Part shown: piece by piece, positions 26,701-38,801 of the stretch
Position numbering within the stretch: position 1 is the first letter of the stretch
Layout of the letters: each line of letters begins with the position of its first letter
NCBI GenBank assembly: GCA_025331565.1
Contig: JAFREQ010000043.1
Span: 6,023,001-6,087,000 of the forward strand
DNA: 64,000 nt
Direction: 5' to 3'
Source: Holacanthus passer
Lineage: Eukaryota; Chordata; Actinopteri; Pomacanthidae
The notes under the pieces: generated by a model
Databases searched by the model: none
What the model saw: only the letters and a program-made list of their open reading frames with translations
What the model was told of the DNA's origin: nothing
Program-made: the position numbers and the translations under genes

Positions 26701-29700
26701 CAGGGATCATATTGATCACAGTGATGCTAAAGTGCTGGAGCCAGACTCTCCTCAGCTGCCAGGGAAGTCGATACTTCCCTCAGCCCCCTCCTGGGCAGAC
26801 ACTCCACCCTCTCCGAAAAAAGGTGATGAAGACATGGAGCCGGGCATCAGCTGCGCCAGTGCTGTGACCCCCTTGGCCAAGCCAGAGCCTGTGGCCCCAT
26901 CTGCTCAGCCGAGGGCATTTGGACGTAAACATGCCAGGGGCAGAAGAAGAATCATGCATTCAGGTGTGGGAATCAGGCGACAGCTAAGCTTGGAGCGGGA
27001 GGGGGACAAGGAAGAGGAAGGAGCTCCCTTGCCTACACAGAAACCCTGCATGCCCCCCAGCAAAACTGTGCTATTCTCAGATCAAATGGACTTAGCTCAT
27101 CAGGAATCTATTGTGAGCCAGACTCCCAAAATGTTAACTGATGGTTTTCGTTCGAGAATGTGCACTCGCTCATTCAATGCACCAGACTTGCCACCCAAAG
27201 TCGAGCCTCATGTGAAGAGAAAACCAGGCCCAAAACCAGGCCCAAAACCTGGACCAAAACCAGGGCCAAAACCTGGACCAAAACCAGGGCCAAAACCAGG
27301 AGCAAAGCCAGGTCCCAAACCAGGGCCTAAACCTGGCCTAAAGCCTGGGCCAAAGCCTGGGCCAAAACCAGGACCTAAGCCAGGGCCAAAACCAGGAACA
27401 AAACCTGTGCCAAATGAACCAGAGCTACCACCGAAAATTGAGACTCCTTTGAAACGTAAACCAGGACCCAAACCAGGTTCAAAACCTGGGCCAAAACCTG
27501 GGCCCAAACCTGGATCAAAACCTGGACCAAAACCTGGTCCAAAACCAGCTCTAAAACCAGGTTCAAAACCGGGCCCCAAACCTGGACCCAAGCCTGTAGA
27601 TATTGTGCCCCCTGCCGACTCTGCACCCATCAAGGCATCAGTGGGTCGCCCCAAAGGTTCCGTTTCTAAAGCAAAACTGGTCCAACCAGAAGAAACCATT
27701 CAACCTTTGACCGGACTGCAAAGCAGGGCCAGGAAGAGCATAAAATCTACATTATCACAAGAGAACCTGGATGTAAAACCAGTCAACCAGGAAGAAAAAC
27801 AAGCAGGCCATGAGGCAAAGGCACCAGAGAAAGAGGGTAAGAACATGGTCTTGAGATCCAGAAAGCCCTCACAAGAAAAAATGTCAAAAGAAAAAGAAAA
27901 AATCATAGAGGAAGACTTTCTATCCCAGACACTGACAGAAATTAAAGCCAGTGATGTCTCTCCAATTGTAGAGGAATCGGTTACTGAGGAACAAACTCTG
28001 AGCCCCATTCCTAATGCAGTCAAAAATACAGATGTTCCAGAAGACCCACCTGCACCGCTTGACTCACTGGTCCCAACTGAACAATCTGAAGAAACGGCAT
28101 CACTTCCACTAAAACGGAAACCTAGCCCAGAACTTCCTACAACACAAGTAAAGAAAAAGAGGGGTCCAAAGCCCAAACCAAAATCCTTACCACCCCAACC
28201 TCCTCTGCTGGAACAGGTTGTCTCTCCACCTAAAGAGAAGAGTGCCCGGGGCCCCAAAAGAAAGCGAGGGCCACCCAAGAAAGCCTCCGTGGTCACTCCC
28301 CCACCCAAAGACACTCCTCCCAACATCAGCGAAACTGAGATCACTTGTGATGTGCCTGTGGTGCCTCCTCAGTGCCCCACGAAAACAAAAGTTCTCCCAC
28401 CACGCAAAGGCAGAGGACAGAAATATGAGGCCATGGTGCAGAAAATTACATCTCCAAGCTCAAAGAAACACCTCCCAATACCCCAGATAGAAAGCAATCT
28501 AACTGATGATGTGACAACCAAGTCCCTGCCTCAACATGTCTTAAAGGAAGGTGAGACATCTCTGCTCATAAATAGCACGGAAATGATAGAGGGAGAGGTG
28601 AAAAGCATAGAGTCTCGACAAGAAGGAGTGAAACAGAGAAAAGAGGAAATGACGCGACAAAGACAAAAGCATGAGGTGAATCAAGAGGTATCAACACCAG
28701 AGGAGGTGAGACAAGGGGTGGAAGAAGAACTTGTAAATAAGGAGGAAACAAGACAGGAGAACATTAAACAAGAGGCACAGCAGGATGTGGGAGATGACAA
28801 GGTTTGGAGCTCAATGGAGGCTCCAGGAAAATGGACACAGCAGGCATCAGAAGGTGTATCTTCTGCTGTCACTAAGTCTGCAAGAACTAAAAGGAAGAGA
28901 TGGGCCATGGTGGAGAGTACAGATGCCTCTGTAGTAGCCTTGGAAGCAGGAAGCCTAATAGTCACAACACCAAGGCTAGCCAAGCAGAGGGCCATTAAAA
29001 ACAACCATGAGATGCACCTGAAGCAGAGGAGGAAGAAGAGAAAAGGACAAGCCCCTCTCGAAGAAACAGAGACAGTCGAGGAGACAAATATTGAAATAGC
29101 AGAACAACAACAGGAGACAGTAGAAGAGAATGTAACCACCACAGAGTCCACAGTCCGTCTGCCAATCAGCCCAGATGAGATCACAGAAGCCCCCCAGGTT
29201 ACCAGCACAGAACTCATCCAGAAACCTAGGAGGGGCAGAAAACCATCAGCAAATCCAACTAAGAGAAACCGAGGCAAAGCCTCATCAGAGCAGATCCCTG
29301 GCAAACCAGTGAAGATCCACAAAAAGCCTGGGCCAAAACCTGGAATGAAAGATGCCATCGAGGTTATTGAGGCAGTAGTAAGGGCTGCGGGATGTGAACG
29401 GGACGAAAAAGAGGATGGAGATAAAGAAGAAAGGGGAGGCGAAGAAGAAAAGACAGAAAAAGAGGAGACATGTATTGTGGGTCCTGTAGTGACAATATCA
29501 GAAAAACAGACTGAGACCATTTCTGTGAAAAGAATCAGGCGCAGACCAGTTCATCAAAACTCTAAACTGTCTTTCTGTCCTTACGTACGGATTAACAACT
29601 CCAGAGACTTTTCCTCTTGGTGTGCCATAGTCAACAAGCCTGAGGATGCAGTAATATTCCAGAGACGTAGAAAAAAGGGCATACTCAGAATGAGGAATCC

Positions 29701-30337
29701 TTTCACGGTTGCAAAGGTAGTGCCACATGCTGCAGCCATGCTACAGGGACCCTTGGTAAATAAGAATCTAATCGACAGGTGTCTTACATGTAGCCTGTGT
29801 GGAAAACCAGCAAATTACAGAGATCTAGGTGATTTGTGTGGACCCTACTACACAGAGGACGGCATTCCACGGAAGATTTTGACTATCAGGCACAAGGAGG
29901 CCCTCAGGGAAGAGTTGGAGAAGACCAACGACGACAACGGTAGCAGCAGCAGCGAAGATGCAGGCATCCCCTCAAAGACTGAGGGTGAGGAGAGCACAGA
30001 AAAGGAGGAAGCATCCACTCAAGAGGGCAGCAGTAGCAGGCACCATCACTGGCGCCACCGACGGGCAGATAAAACAGAAAGAACGGGTCAGGAGGGTGGT
30101 CCACGAAGATTAACTCTGCGAGAGAGGTTTAGGAGGATGAAGCAGCTCCAAGCCATCAGCACAGGCACCTCAAGCGACCACGAGGGGAGGGACAGCATGT
30201 TCCAAAGGCTACAAGTGGAGGCAGAGGCAAAAGAGCACTGGGCGCATGAAAACTGTGCCATCTGGACCAAGGGGGTAATTATGGTAGCTGGGAGGCTATA
30301 CGGACTGAAGGAGGCTGCCAGCAACTCAGCCCAAACG
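23774..30337 (+). CDS. rai1: rai1 giant coding exon (start codon at 23,790)
   Basis: The acceptor CAG ends at 23,773 and the start ATG follows 16 bases later at 23,790. The donor is acg|gtacga at 30,337/30,338, leaving phase 0. RAI1 and its paralogue TCF20 both carry most of their coding sequence in one such exon. The reading frame runs from 23,790 and is broken once near 24,593; from there to the donor the second frame is open without interruption for over 5.7 kb. Confidence 0.93.
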
Positions 30338-33300
30338 GTACGATAGCAATTACCAACACTGATGCTACAGTCACTTTCAGAATCTGTGCAGCTTCTTTAA
30401 GAAATCGCTGTTAACTTTCAACCTTTTGCCCTCTTTTTCTTCTCTCTATCCCTACATGCCTCTATCGGTCAATTTGTTTGTTTCTTTATTGGTCTCTGTC
30501 CATATGTCCGTCTGTCTGACTAACCCCAGAGCTGCTACAAGTGCCAGATTGTGGGGGCGTCCCTCAGCTGCTGTTGGAGAGGCTGCTCTCATAAATACCA
30601 CTATGTCTGCGCCAAAGAGATAGGTAAGAGACCACAGCGAGCGAGAGAGGAAGGGAGCGACGAGGGGATGAAAAGGGAAGAAAAGTCAAGGAAAGGGAGG
30701 AGGAATGAGAGTCGGGAATGGGAAAGTGAACGTGGGTTTAGAGGGCAGGAGGGAGGGGAACAAATAAGGCAGGTAGAGAAAAGGAGAGGAATGAAAGGGG
30801 AGGGAAGAAAAAGAGGGGAGGGAAATGAGAGAAGGAAAATGCATCAAGAAGTCACATTATTGAGTGCGAGGAGAGATGTCTGAGAGTGCTGGGGGAGAGC
30901 GAAAGAGGGAGGGAGGGAGCTTTGAATAAAGGGGATGATGGGAGGAAAGTGGGACCCTGGAGTGTGTGAGAGGGAGAGGGGGAAGAGGGTGTGCATGTGT
31001 GCATTATTGACCACAACCCCTGTGGCTTCATCCATCCATTCTGCCATCAGGGGACTGAATGTGTGTGTGTGTGTTAGTGTGTGTGTGTGTGTTTGCATGC
31101 ATCTATGTGTGTGTGCCTTCCTGCCTGATTGCCTGCTTAAACGCTTCTCTCTGTGCATCTTACCGCCACATCGCCTATGTTTCCCTTCAGCATTTGTCTG
31201 CGCCCGCTCTTTGTTGTCGATATAAGTGAGCGTCTGTGTGTCAGCACATGTGTTGTATGGCTTCCCCTTACATTACCTCATGCCAAGGAAGTACAGTGCG
31301 AGGATTAGAAGGCCTGCCACGTCTGCCTCGCCAGCACAGGGAGCAGAGCGAGGCCCTTTTTAATCCTGCTGAGTGCACCAGCCATATCTGACTGCCTGCC
31401 TGCCTGCATCGCAACTCATCCACTCAGTCTCTCTCTTTCCTCTGTTGCTCTCTCTCTCGCTTTCCCACTGCCTCTTTCTCGCTCATTTTTCATTTTAACC
31501 CCACCTCTTTGTCATTTATCTGGCTTCTTTCGGAGGGGGGTTGTTGTGTGTATTTGCCTCATGCTATTTGTTTCATATATTGTTACTGTCTATGTGCGAC
31601 ACTGTTGCTCATTCCCTCCTTTTTCTCTTTGCTTCCTCTCTTCCTGCCCAGGCTGCACATTCCACGAGGATGACTTCTCCATCAAATGTCCCAAACATGA
31701 GGTAAGAAAATTGAAGCCTTCCAGTGAACAAATGCATATCAGTGCTTAAGTTATCCATCTTGAGGGTTAAGAATCATTCACATTATTATCTTCCTGCACC
31801 CTGATTCAACAGTGCATAGAGGAAAGGAGGGAGGGTTAGATGATAGGACCTCTCACACATTTATGTTTTCATATGTTCATGCACAGTATGTGTGTTTGGT
31901 GTATGTTCCCATCAGAACACTTACACCCTCTCTGCTCTAAGACCCACTGTGCATTTTGATTTTTTTCCTCCCCTCCCCTCCTCGCCTCCCTTCCTATCCT
32001 ATCTCCCCCTCCCGCTCTGCTCCACCCTTCATCCCTCTCCTCGGCACAGAAAAAAAAAATTGAGTTCACACATTGCTGTCACAAGCAGCAGCGCCATGGC
32101 TGGATAGATGATACAGTGCAGAACAGAAAACACAATTGTCAGCTCTTGTAAAACAGGGAAAGACTCAAAGGAGAAAACACAAAGGTTCAGGTTGGTGATC
32201 AGTGGTACGCTGGTATCGAGTACCATATCTGCTCCCATGCTGGTATGTAACTCACGAAGGCTGGGATCTCATCTTGGACCGACTGATGTTTTGTTACCAA
32301 ATCAATATGTACCCAGTGACCTTGGCAAGCTGAACCTGTATCAGCCACCACAAGCTGTGTAAACACGTATGAGCCCGCTCTGTATTACTGTCACTCAACA
32401 CCCACTGTTATGACTGCAGACCACTGCAATTACAACAGGTCACCATTTTTGTGTTGATGTGACGAGTCGGATCCACAACTTTCCTGTAAGACACGCGCCA
32501 TCTGGTGGAGGCGTCTTTACACCGCAGCGCGGAGAGGAAGGTCAAACGCAGAGGGAGGGGGAGCGGAGAGGGAGAGATGCTGACATTCAGCAGGGAGCAG
32601 CGGTGCATTGAGGCAGCCGTGGCAGTAGCCTCCCTTCCTCCCTCCCCTCTCCACATCTCTCGTTCCCTCCCTCCCTCTCTCTCCTTCTTCCTTTCCTGTT
32701 CTCCTCTGTGCAGACTGACAGGCATGAAAAGCTGGCTGTTGATCAAAACACCCCACCCAACATCACTGCCTGCTATCCTCCCCGCATGCTCTCTCCACCC
32801 TCTCTCCCTCTCTCCCTCTTCCTCTCGTTATTTCTCTCCCCTCCGTTTTTTTTCCTCCCCTTATTTTTGCCTCCGCGCCTCCCTGCTGTTCCAGCTCCCT
32901 CCGTCTCTCACTCCGTTCACCTCTCATCTCCCGCGAGCTCCCTTTTCCATTTTCAGTCATCCTCCCTTCATCCCTTCCTCCCTCCTTCTCTCTATCTCTC
33001 TCTCTCTCATCTCCTCTCCCCGCCTCTCTTCACCTCGACTCCCACGTCTGAGCAGCAGAAATAGAGTATGAGAAACAGAGAGAGCAAGACAGAGAGAGAT
33101 TGTTGTTAGCAGGCTGAGGCAGAGCTGTCATCAGCTGAGGGATCTGAAGGTCTGTGTGTGGGGGTCTGTGCCGTGCCAATTTACGCTGAGCAGCCTAATC
33201 AAAGGGAGGAGCAGGCACACACACATACACACACTCACACATGCACATGCACACACATATACACACACACATGCACACAACCACCCCACCCATGGGTCCC

Positions 33301-34228
33301 TATCTGAAATGCTCCCTCCGCCTGTGTTCACTTGCTTTCAGGGTAATGGAACACACATATCGATATATTGCACACACATGCTGCCTTCAGCGGTGGACTC
33401 TCTGGAGCTAAGGGACACACAATGTGTGCGTCCACACAGGTTCATTAACAGGTTGCCTGTAAGCTCACACACGTATATACACTTAGTGAGCAGGAGAGAG
33501 AGACGGGCAGGGCGAAGAAAAAATGTTTTGTGCAGCGGCTGAGTGGGAACAAAAGACACAGAACCAGAGAGACAGAGATAGAGAAAAGAAGGGCAGCAAA
33601 GGGAGAGACAGTCTGTGATGGAGAAATGGAAAAAACACAAGTGAGACTAAAGGTGTAAAAGAATGAGAGTTACTCCAGGGAGGTAAACAGAAAGAGAGGG
33701 AGGGTAACTTCAAAGAGAGAGAAAGAAGAAGAGATAAGAGACAGAGAGCAAAGCTGCTGGTCTGAGTCCAGGCCGTGAGGATGGGCGACTGGCAGTTCAG
33801 AGAGAAAGACAGAGAGGGTGAACGAGAGATACTGGGGGGCTGCAGAGGAGGATAAGGGGAAAGAAAGCGCTCCACCACCACCAGCACCACCACACCAGCG
33901 CAATTAGTGGGCGTTCCTGCTGTGTCTTTCACAGTGGAGCTGGTTCACTGGCCAGCTGCATCCATCTCCCCACTCCTGCACGCAGCATCCAGCCAGCTTT
34001 CATGTCTGCAGAAACACTCTGGCACATGCACGTGAGAGGCCTCCACCCGCAGCACACCTGAAAAGCCCGAACAGTTTAGACACCAACAGAACATAAAGGC
34101 TCAAACTGCACAAGAGGGAAGACGCACAGAAGAAGACCTCAATACACCTGGCTCGCGCATACGCTTCTTCCTCTCTTTGTGTTGTTATTTATGTCAGTCT
34201 CTCTTTCCTTTTTCTGCAGGACCTGTAA
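23790..34228 (+). CDS. rai1: rai1, retinoic acid induced 1 (chromatin regulator with C-terminal ePHD finger)
   Basis: Four coding segments: 23,790-30,337, 30,530-30,623, 31,652-31,701 and 34,220-34,228. If one missing base near 24,593 is allowed for, the protein is about 2,230 residues, against about 1,900 for human RAI1. Conserved landmarks are the N-terminal MQSFRER start, an EQYYQT...[20 protein letters not shown] block, ALTSQVENISN, KTKVLPPRKGRG with VQKITSPS, and the extended PHD finger at the C-terminus. That finger has CSLCGKPAN, GDLCGPYY, HENCAIW, CYKC, HKYHYVC and CPKH. The family binds nucleosomes and regulates transcription; human dosage changes cause Smith-Magenis and Potocki-Lupski syndromes. 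Unusual here are an acidic stretch (about 26,270-26,370), AT-hook-like sequences such as RRGRKPS, and a large KPGP repeat. The gene is convergent with srebf1, as in mammals. Confidence 0.95.
24588..24599 (+). other. rai1: Single-base frame break in rai1
   Basis: Upstream the frame reads YNMPP; continuing it gives IPSMEDK and a stop at 24,615. The frame one base back reads NSQYGRQMSSHSN and stays open to the end of the exon. The switch falls at the cccccaa run (24,588-24,594), consistent with loss of one base from a short C or A run. Both sides carry RAI1-like sequence, so the break is more likely a sequencing or assembly deletion than gene decay. Confidence 0.85.
27187..27600 (+). repeat. rai1: KPGP-encoding minisatellite inside rai1
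   Basis: About 27 tandem four-residue units of the form KPGP (variants KPGS, KPGA, KPGL, KPGT) are encoded by 12-bp repeats. They fall in two blocks, each introduced by a similar leader (LPPKVEPHVKRKPG at 27,190 and LPPKIETPLKRKPG at 27,427). The leader plus array was therefore duplicated as a higher-order unit. A single related KKPGPKPGMK motif lies near 29,320. I recall no such array in human RAI1. The lysine/proline pattern could bind DNA or RNA nonspecifically; that is inference. Confidence 0.85.
30530..30623 (+). CDS. rai1: rai1 exon encoding the middle of the ePHD finger
   Basis: Acceptor ccccag ends at 30,529 and donor g|gtaaga begins at 30,624. It enters in phase 0 and leaves one base over. 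It encodes SCYKCQIVGASLSCC then HKYHYVCAKEI, supplying the C-x2-C, C-C and H/C ligands of the second half of the zinc finger. It matches the human segment containing GATIGCCHKGC and TYHYPC. Confidence 0.92.
30624..31651 (+). other. rai1: rai1 intron
   Basis: GT-AG intron. The first 300 bp are strongly purine-rich (GGA/GAGA); GT tracts follow at about 31,060-31,095 and a pyrimidine-rich stretch at about 31,420-31,470. No other gene is seen. Confidence 0.8.
31652..31701 (+). CDS. rai1: rai1 exon encoding the last zinc ligands
   Basis: A 50-nt exon between acceptor cccag (ends 31,651) and donor gag|gtaaga (31,702). With the base carried over it encodes GCTFHEDDFSIKCPKHE, matching human GCIFIEENFSLKCPKH. 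The closing C-x2-H of the ePHD finger is here. Confidence 0.93.
31702..34219 (+). other. rai1: Last rai1 intron
   Basis: GT-AG intron of 2.5 kb without a coding exon. It holds a pyrimidine-rich block (about 32,630-33,010), CA repeats near 33,213-33,275, a purine-rich block (about 33,490-33,850) and a CTCF-like motif at 32,495-32,508. Confidence 0.75.
32495..32508 (-). promoter_or_regulatory. CTCF-like motif
   Basis: On the minus strand the sequence is CCACCAGATGGCGC, an exact fit to the core CTCF consensus CCASYAGRKGGC. It lies in CpG-containing DNA in the last rai1 intron, between the rai1 body and the convergent srebf1 gene, a position where a domain boundary would be sensible. Occupancy cannot be judged from sequence. 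Confidence 0.4.
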
Positions 34229-34616
34229 GATATTCCAGTAAACCACCTCCACCACCAACACCACCTCTTGGCCAGTCAACCTATCCAGCAAGGCAAACGA
34301 AAAATGCCGTCCTAACAGTCACCTATACCTAAAAAAAAAAACGCGGTGATGACTGATGACGGACAGGCGCTTCGGCCAGTGGGGCTGGGGGAGGGTAAAA
34401 GACTGCGCTGAGGTGGAGCTAGGAGCAATATAAACCCCGGAGAATGGCTCAGCGGAGAATAGCTGCTCCCTGAACCCGGCCTGGAAATGTGTTTTCTCCA
34501 CTGAGCCCCTTACTGGAAGGCAGCGGCACTGTTTAACAGGAGGATAGACTGCGCTTTAGAGACTGTGTGCCTAGGGCCCAGTGCACAGGGGGGCTGTTTG
34601 AAATGCAGAGCGAGGA

Positions 34617-34671
<55 letters not shown>

Positions 34672-35785
34672 CTGCCTTCGGATGGGTTGCTATCATATTC
34701 AGACACCTGGCAGACACTGATTGGACAGGAGCATCCCTCTGGCCACCTTGTCTGTGGGCCAAAAAGGGTGTAGTCACCTATGTGTGTGTGTGTGTGTGTG
34801 TGATTATCATAGAGTTGCCATTCTACAGCCACATCATCAGTGTGTTTGTGCATATGTGTCTGTGTGAGTGAAGAAGTTCATCTCCAATCCAAGATGTCAT
34901 GCATCAAAAAAACAGCAGCCAACCACTGGATGTACTATCTCAATGTGTGCGTTTGTGTTTAAAACAAGACGAAACAAAAAAGGAAACTGTACATGATGAT
35001 GTGCTTTACAGGTTCTAAATATTCTGATATTGAAGAGTTAAGAAAAAATGGACGCAGTATTTTAATATAATGCTCTTATCTTCGGAGATGTATTTTGATG
35101 TGCATTATGACTATACGACATCATTGCGTCACCCTTGGTATATGTCAGGCTTTGTGTTATTCCAAAATTAAAAAAAGAAAAAAAGGAAAAAAGATTTTGA
35201 AAAAAAAAAAGATAACTCTGTTCAAGAGTGTTACTCCATTTCAACTGTGTGCACATTCAATATGTACAGTAGACGCCGCCATCATCACACGACAGGTTGC
35301 AGATCAGGGCTCCAACCGGGAGTCGGGTCATCTCACTTCACATCTATGTACAGTTCAGACGTGTTACTGTTCAACATCGCCATCATGTATGATTACTTCA
35401 CCTCCCACAGCCGCGCAGAAAGATATACATCCAACTCAGATTTCATAACACACTCTGTCTGTGTATCTCAAATGTAGCCTCTTTCACTCTTCCATGCTAT
35501 GTAACAAGGCCCTGTACAGGGTGTCAGTCCAAGTACAGGTCATATCAAAAAGGAGACATATTTAAGTATTAGAGCATAAAAGAAAGTGCAAAAAATGCCA
35601 CACCAAACTTTCTCTTTTATGAAGCTCATTATTTAATGGTGTATATAAGTATTTGATGCTGTTTAAATGTAAGATGTGATGTACTAATATAATTGTGTAT
35701 AGTATTTCCTAGAGATGTTTATTTTCTATAAAATGGAATATGTTATTGCTTATAAAATGTTATTAAAAGAATCCATTGATGAAAA
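34220..35785 (+). other. rai1: Terminal rai1 exon: two codons, stop and 3' UTR
   Basis: After acceptor ctgcag (ends 34,219) the exon reads gac ctg taa, so the protein ends KCPKHEDL. The 3' UTR follows, with a GT tract of about 53 bp at 34,618-34,670 and several A-rich runs. A likely poly(A) signal, ATTAAA, lies at 35,762-35,767, so the end near 35,785 is an estimate. The coding part (34,220-34,228) is firm because the phase fits. Confidence 0.7.
35762..35767 (+). terminator. rai1: Candidate rai1 poly(A) signal ATTAAA
   Basis: ATTAAA, the commonest variant poly(A) hexamer, at the end of an AT-rich 3' region that lacks open frames. A minus-strand AATAAA lies 70 bp downstream (35,838-35,843), so the two convergent genes may terminate almost back to back. 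Confidence 0.4.
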
Positions 35786-35837
35786 AAAGAACGACCTTTT
35801 TTGGGAATGTCACTTGTCTTAAGTTGGAGCATGCCGT

Positions 35838-37518
35838 TTTATTGATTTTCATGTCTCTTTGTTTGGAATCGATGACACAGCATCACTTTGTTTGAAATGT
35901 TTTTTGTAACGCCAATGTTAAATATACCAGCACCTTTCAATGCTGCTATGACCAATGCCTGCTCTTTTTGTCTTTACTGAACACACACTGACATTTAACA
36001 CACTGGAGACACAAGGAAGTAAAAGCGCAATTTTCCATCATCAGCCACGTTCACAAATTCCATCTTTACAGTCATATACTCAAAGCCTCTAATCTGATTA
36101 TCATTCAAATTGGAAAAATAAATGCATAGATAACTGTTACTGTCATCAATTAGCTTTATAATTGGGTTTTGGAAGAATATAACCCGATTAATATATTTCA
36201 GTTTTTCCCTAAAATAGATATCTTGTGTACATTTTGCAAAAGTTTTGCCCCATTTTACATTTAAGCAATGACCTACTTGCATAATTTTAGCAGAGGGAGA
36301 CTTTTAACTACTTTTCTTCTCCCCATCATGTGGTAACAAACTCCAGTACTCTGTTAAATAAGAAAGTACCACAGGAAACTTTATAGTCTTCTTTACAAAA
36401 TGCTTTAATATTTACATCATAAAAGGATGAAACCAAAGAACAAGGAAGAGATGGAAAGATGTCAGTTAAAGGACACATGAAGAATACCTTTAGACATGGC
36501 TGCGTCTCATTCATCTCAATCCAACCTCTTTCAGTCTTTCACATTAGTGACACACTATAAAAACATACTGGTCCTGGGACAAAAAACACATGCCATTGTT
36601 TTGTTTTGTTTTTTTAGACATTTTACAGTTCTCTATAAATCAATAACTAGTGGCTCTGTAGGGGGATGAAACTATAATGGCTGAAAGGGCAACAAAGGAA
36701 ACCCAGAGGATGATTCACTACAGGCCCTCTTTGGAAAAAAATAACGGTCAATTATTTTGAAATTGTCTGCATGACTTATGCAACTTGTTGCAAAAGTACC
36801 AAAGGTTCACATTTTAGTTTGAGTTGTCGGTTGGTGGTGCCAGAATTGGACGCAGCCAATTTCTTTTCATACAATAGTTGCGTACGTGTGCAACAGTGCA
36901 AAAGGCCAACTGAGTCAGACGGTGTGACGCAAACAACTTGATACTGTCCCCATTTTGACACCATGGTAATACAGTACAGTAACTACAATATTTGGGCCTG
37001 CTCAAAAGCTACCAAATAAAACAGGTTCAAGGGAAGAAAATAAGCATTTATCACTCTGCTTATGCAAAATACTGCTTAATCAAAGTTGATACGGATTATA
37101 AATACATTTTAAAATATGTACACAGCAAAACAAAAAAAAAAAAAGACCTCTATGAAAATAACCTCATAAAGCCATATTATTACTCATCTCATTGAAATCA
37201 GCCTTGCAAGGCTAGTGCAGATAGAGACGCAGAGCTTGTGCAGCGGCTCACCTCGCCCCAGATCATCGCCAGTGAAACATGATTCAGAATCAACTTTAAC
37301 ACCAACTGAACAACCTGCGGAGTGGCTTCCCACTGAACGAGCCCACGGCCGGACCAATCCGAGTTTGGTCGTTCTCCAGAGACGCCTCGCTCTGCGGCCA
37401 ATCAGAGCAGCCCACCCACTGAGCACTCCTGCCTGTAGAAGGAGCATCTGTGTCAAAAAAGACTGAGAGGTGGGACTATACTGATTAAACGCAGGGCGAA
37501 TGTCTCTGTAATGCTTCT

Positions 37519-37551
<33 letters not shown>

Positions 37552-37922
37552 CATTCACGCGGAACCGTTATGGCTCCTCTCTGTGGACAAACTGCAGTAC
37601 TGCAATGCGTTCTTGCGAGGGGGATAAGGGAGAAAAATGCTTCTCATATATGAGCCACAGCAACAAGAGCGTGAACTCTACAAGTGCCTCCTGATGTGGG
37701 GTTGGGGTGGTGGGAGGGACAATCCAAGAAGAAAATCCTGATATGAATCTGAATACATTAATAAATCTGTTCAATAGCTGCACGCCAAAACACCAGAGAC
37801 TGTATGGTTGTGTGTCTGCAGGGGATTTCTTTTCTGTCTGTGTGTGTGACCTTTTTGTATGTAAGAGATGTTTATATATACAGTGTCCACGCATGTCTCT
37901 CAGCCCCTCCCATCCCTTCTCT
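35838..37922 (-). other. srebf1: Probable srebf1 3' UTR
   Basis: Two kilobases downstream of the srebf1 stop contain no exon-like frame. Minus-strand poly(A) signal candidates are ATTAAA at 36,404-36,409 and AATAAA at 35,838-35,843; which is used cannot be decided. A CA tract lies at about 37,522-37,550. If the distal site is used, the 3' UTR is about 2.1 kb and ends within 60 bp of the rai1 end. Confidence 0.5.
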
Positions 37923-38143
37923 CTAGCTGTTGGTGACAGTGGTGCCACTGCCCAGCTTGATGATCATTTGCTGGCAGTCGTGCAGGGTCCTCTTGTCTCC
38001 CAGCTTCTCCAGGGTGCGGGCCGCGTCGGCCAGCATGCCCACCCTTTGGCCCGGAGCCGACAGGAAGGAGGGGGGTAGGTAGCGGCATGCCAGCATCACG
38101 GCCTCCGCCTGCTCCCGCTGGCCTGGCCGCGTCTCGCACTCCT
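37923..38143 (-). CDS. srebf1: srebf1 last coding exon (19)
   Basis: Encodes EECETRPGQREQAEAVMLAC, RYLPPSFLSAPGQRVGMLAD and ARTLEKLGDKRTLHDCQQM, ending LGSGTTVTNS and stop TAG. Human ends LGGGTTVTSS, so the C-terminus is complete. Confidence 0.97.
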
Positions 38144-38744
38144 CTGCAGGCAAAAACCACACAAGGATGACGTTAGCGTGGTGTTTCAGGGTTTTTCCAT
38201 GTTATCAGTCACCAACAGTCAATCTAACTTCGGTGGCTTCTTTCTTGTTTAATTACTGATGGGATTTAGTGTAGTGTGTAAAAATTGGGTAAAATTGATG
38301 AGAAGCTGATTAGAGCCACTGATTGCAGCAATTCAGTGTCTCTGGGCTCTCTACAACTTTTATTTTAAAAGTTACAAGAAAACTGCTTGGTGAATAGCAT
38401 CATCCATAGTTGAGGTGTATTGGCAAGTTTGAAAGTTTTGATTCATTTTTGCGACCTAATTCAATGCTACCTAATTAGAGCGCAACACCATATTTAACTC
38501 ACAAAAACAATGATCTTGTATCAGCAGCATCTTAGCCACATTCATGAGGTTGAGTAGGCAAAATATAAACATAAAGAGCAAATAGTAACAAAGTAATTAA
38601 GATCCCAACATGCAATAAGGGCTGCTCTATCTGGAAAAAAAAACAATAAGGCACAAAATATCATGAACGGCCAAAATAATAATGAAACAATTCTGCCTGC
38701 AGACAGAATTACTTGTAAGGAGTGGGGGGGATTAACAGTACATG

Positions 38745-38801
<57 letters not shown>

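Noticed and set aside
27208..27699. Minus-strand frame encoding GFGPGF repeats
   Set aside because: It is the reverse of the KPGP-coding minisatellite of rai1.
28681..29520. 279-codon minus-strand open frame
   Set aside because: Antisense shadow of the AT-poor, stop-depleted rai1 exon; Ser/Val-rich without homology.
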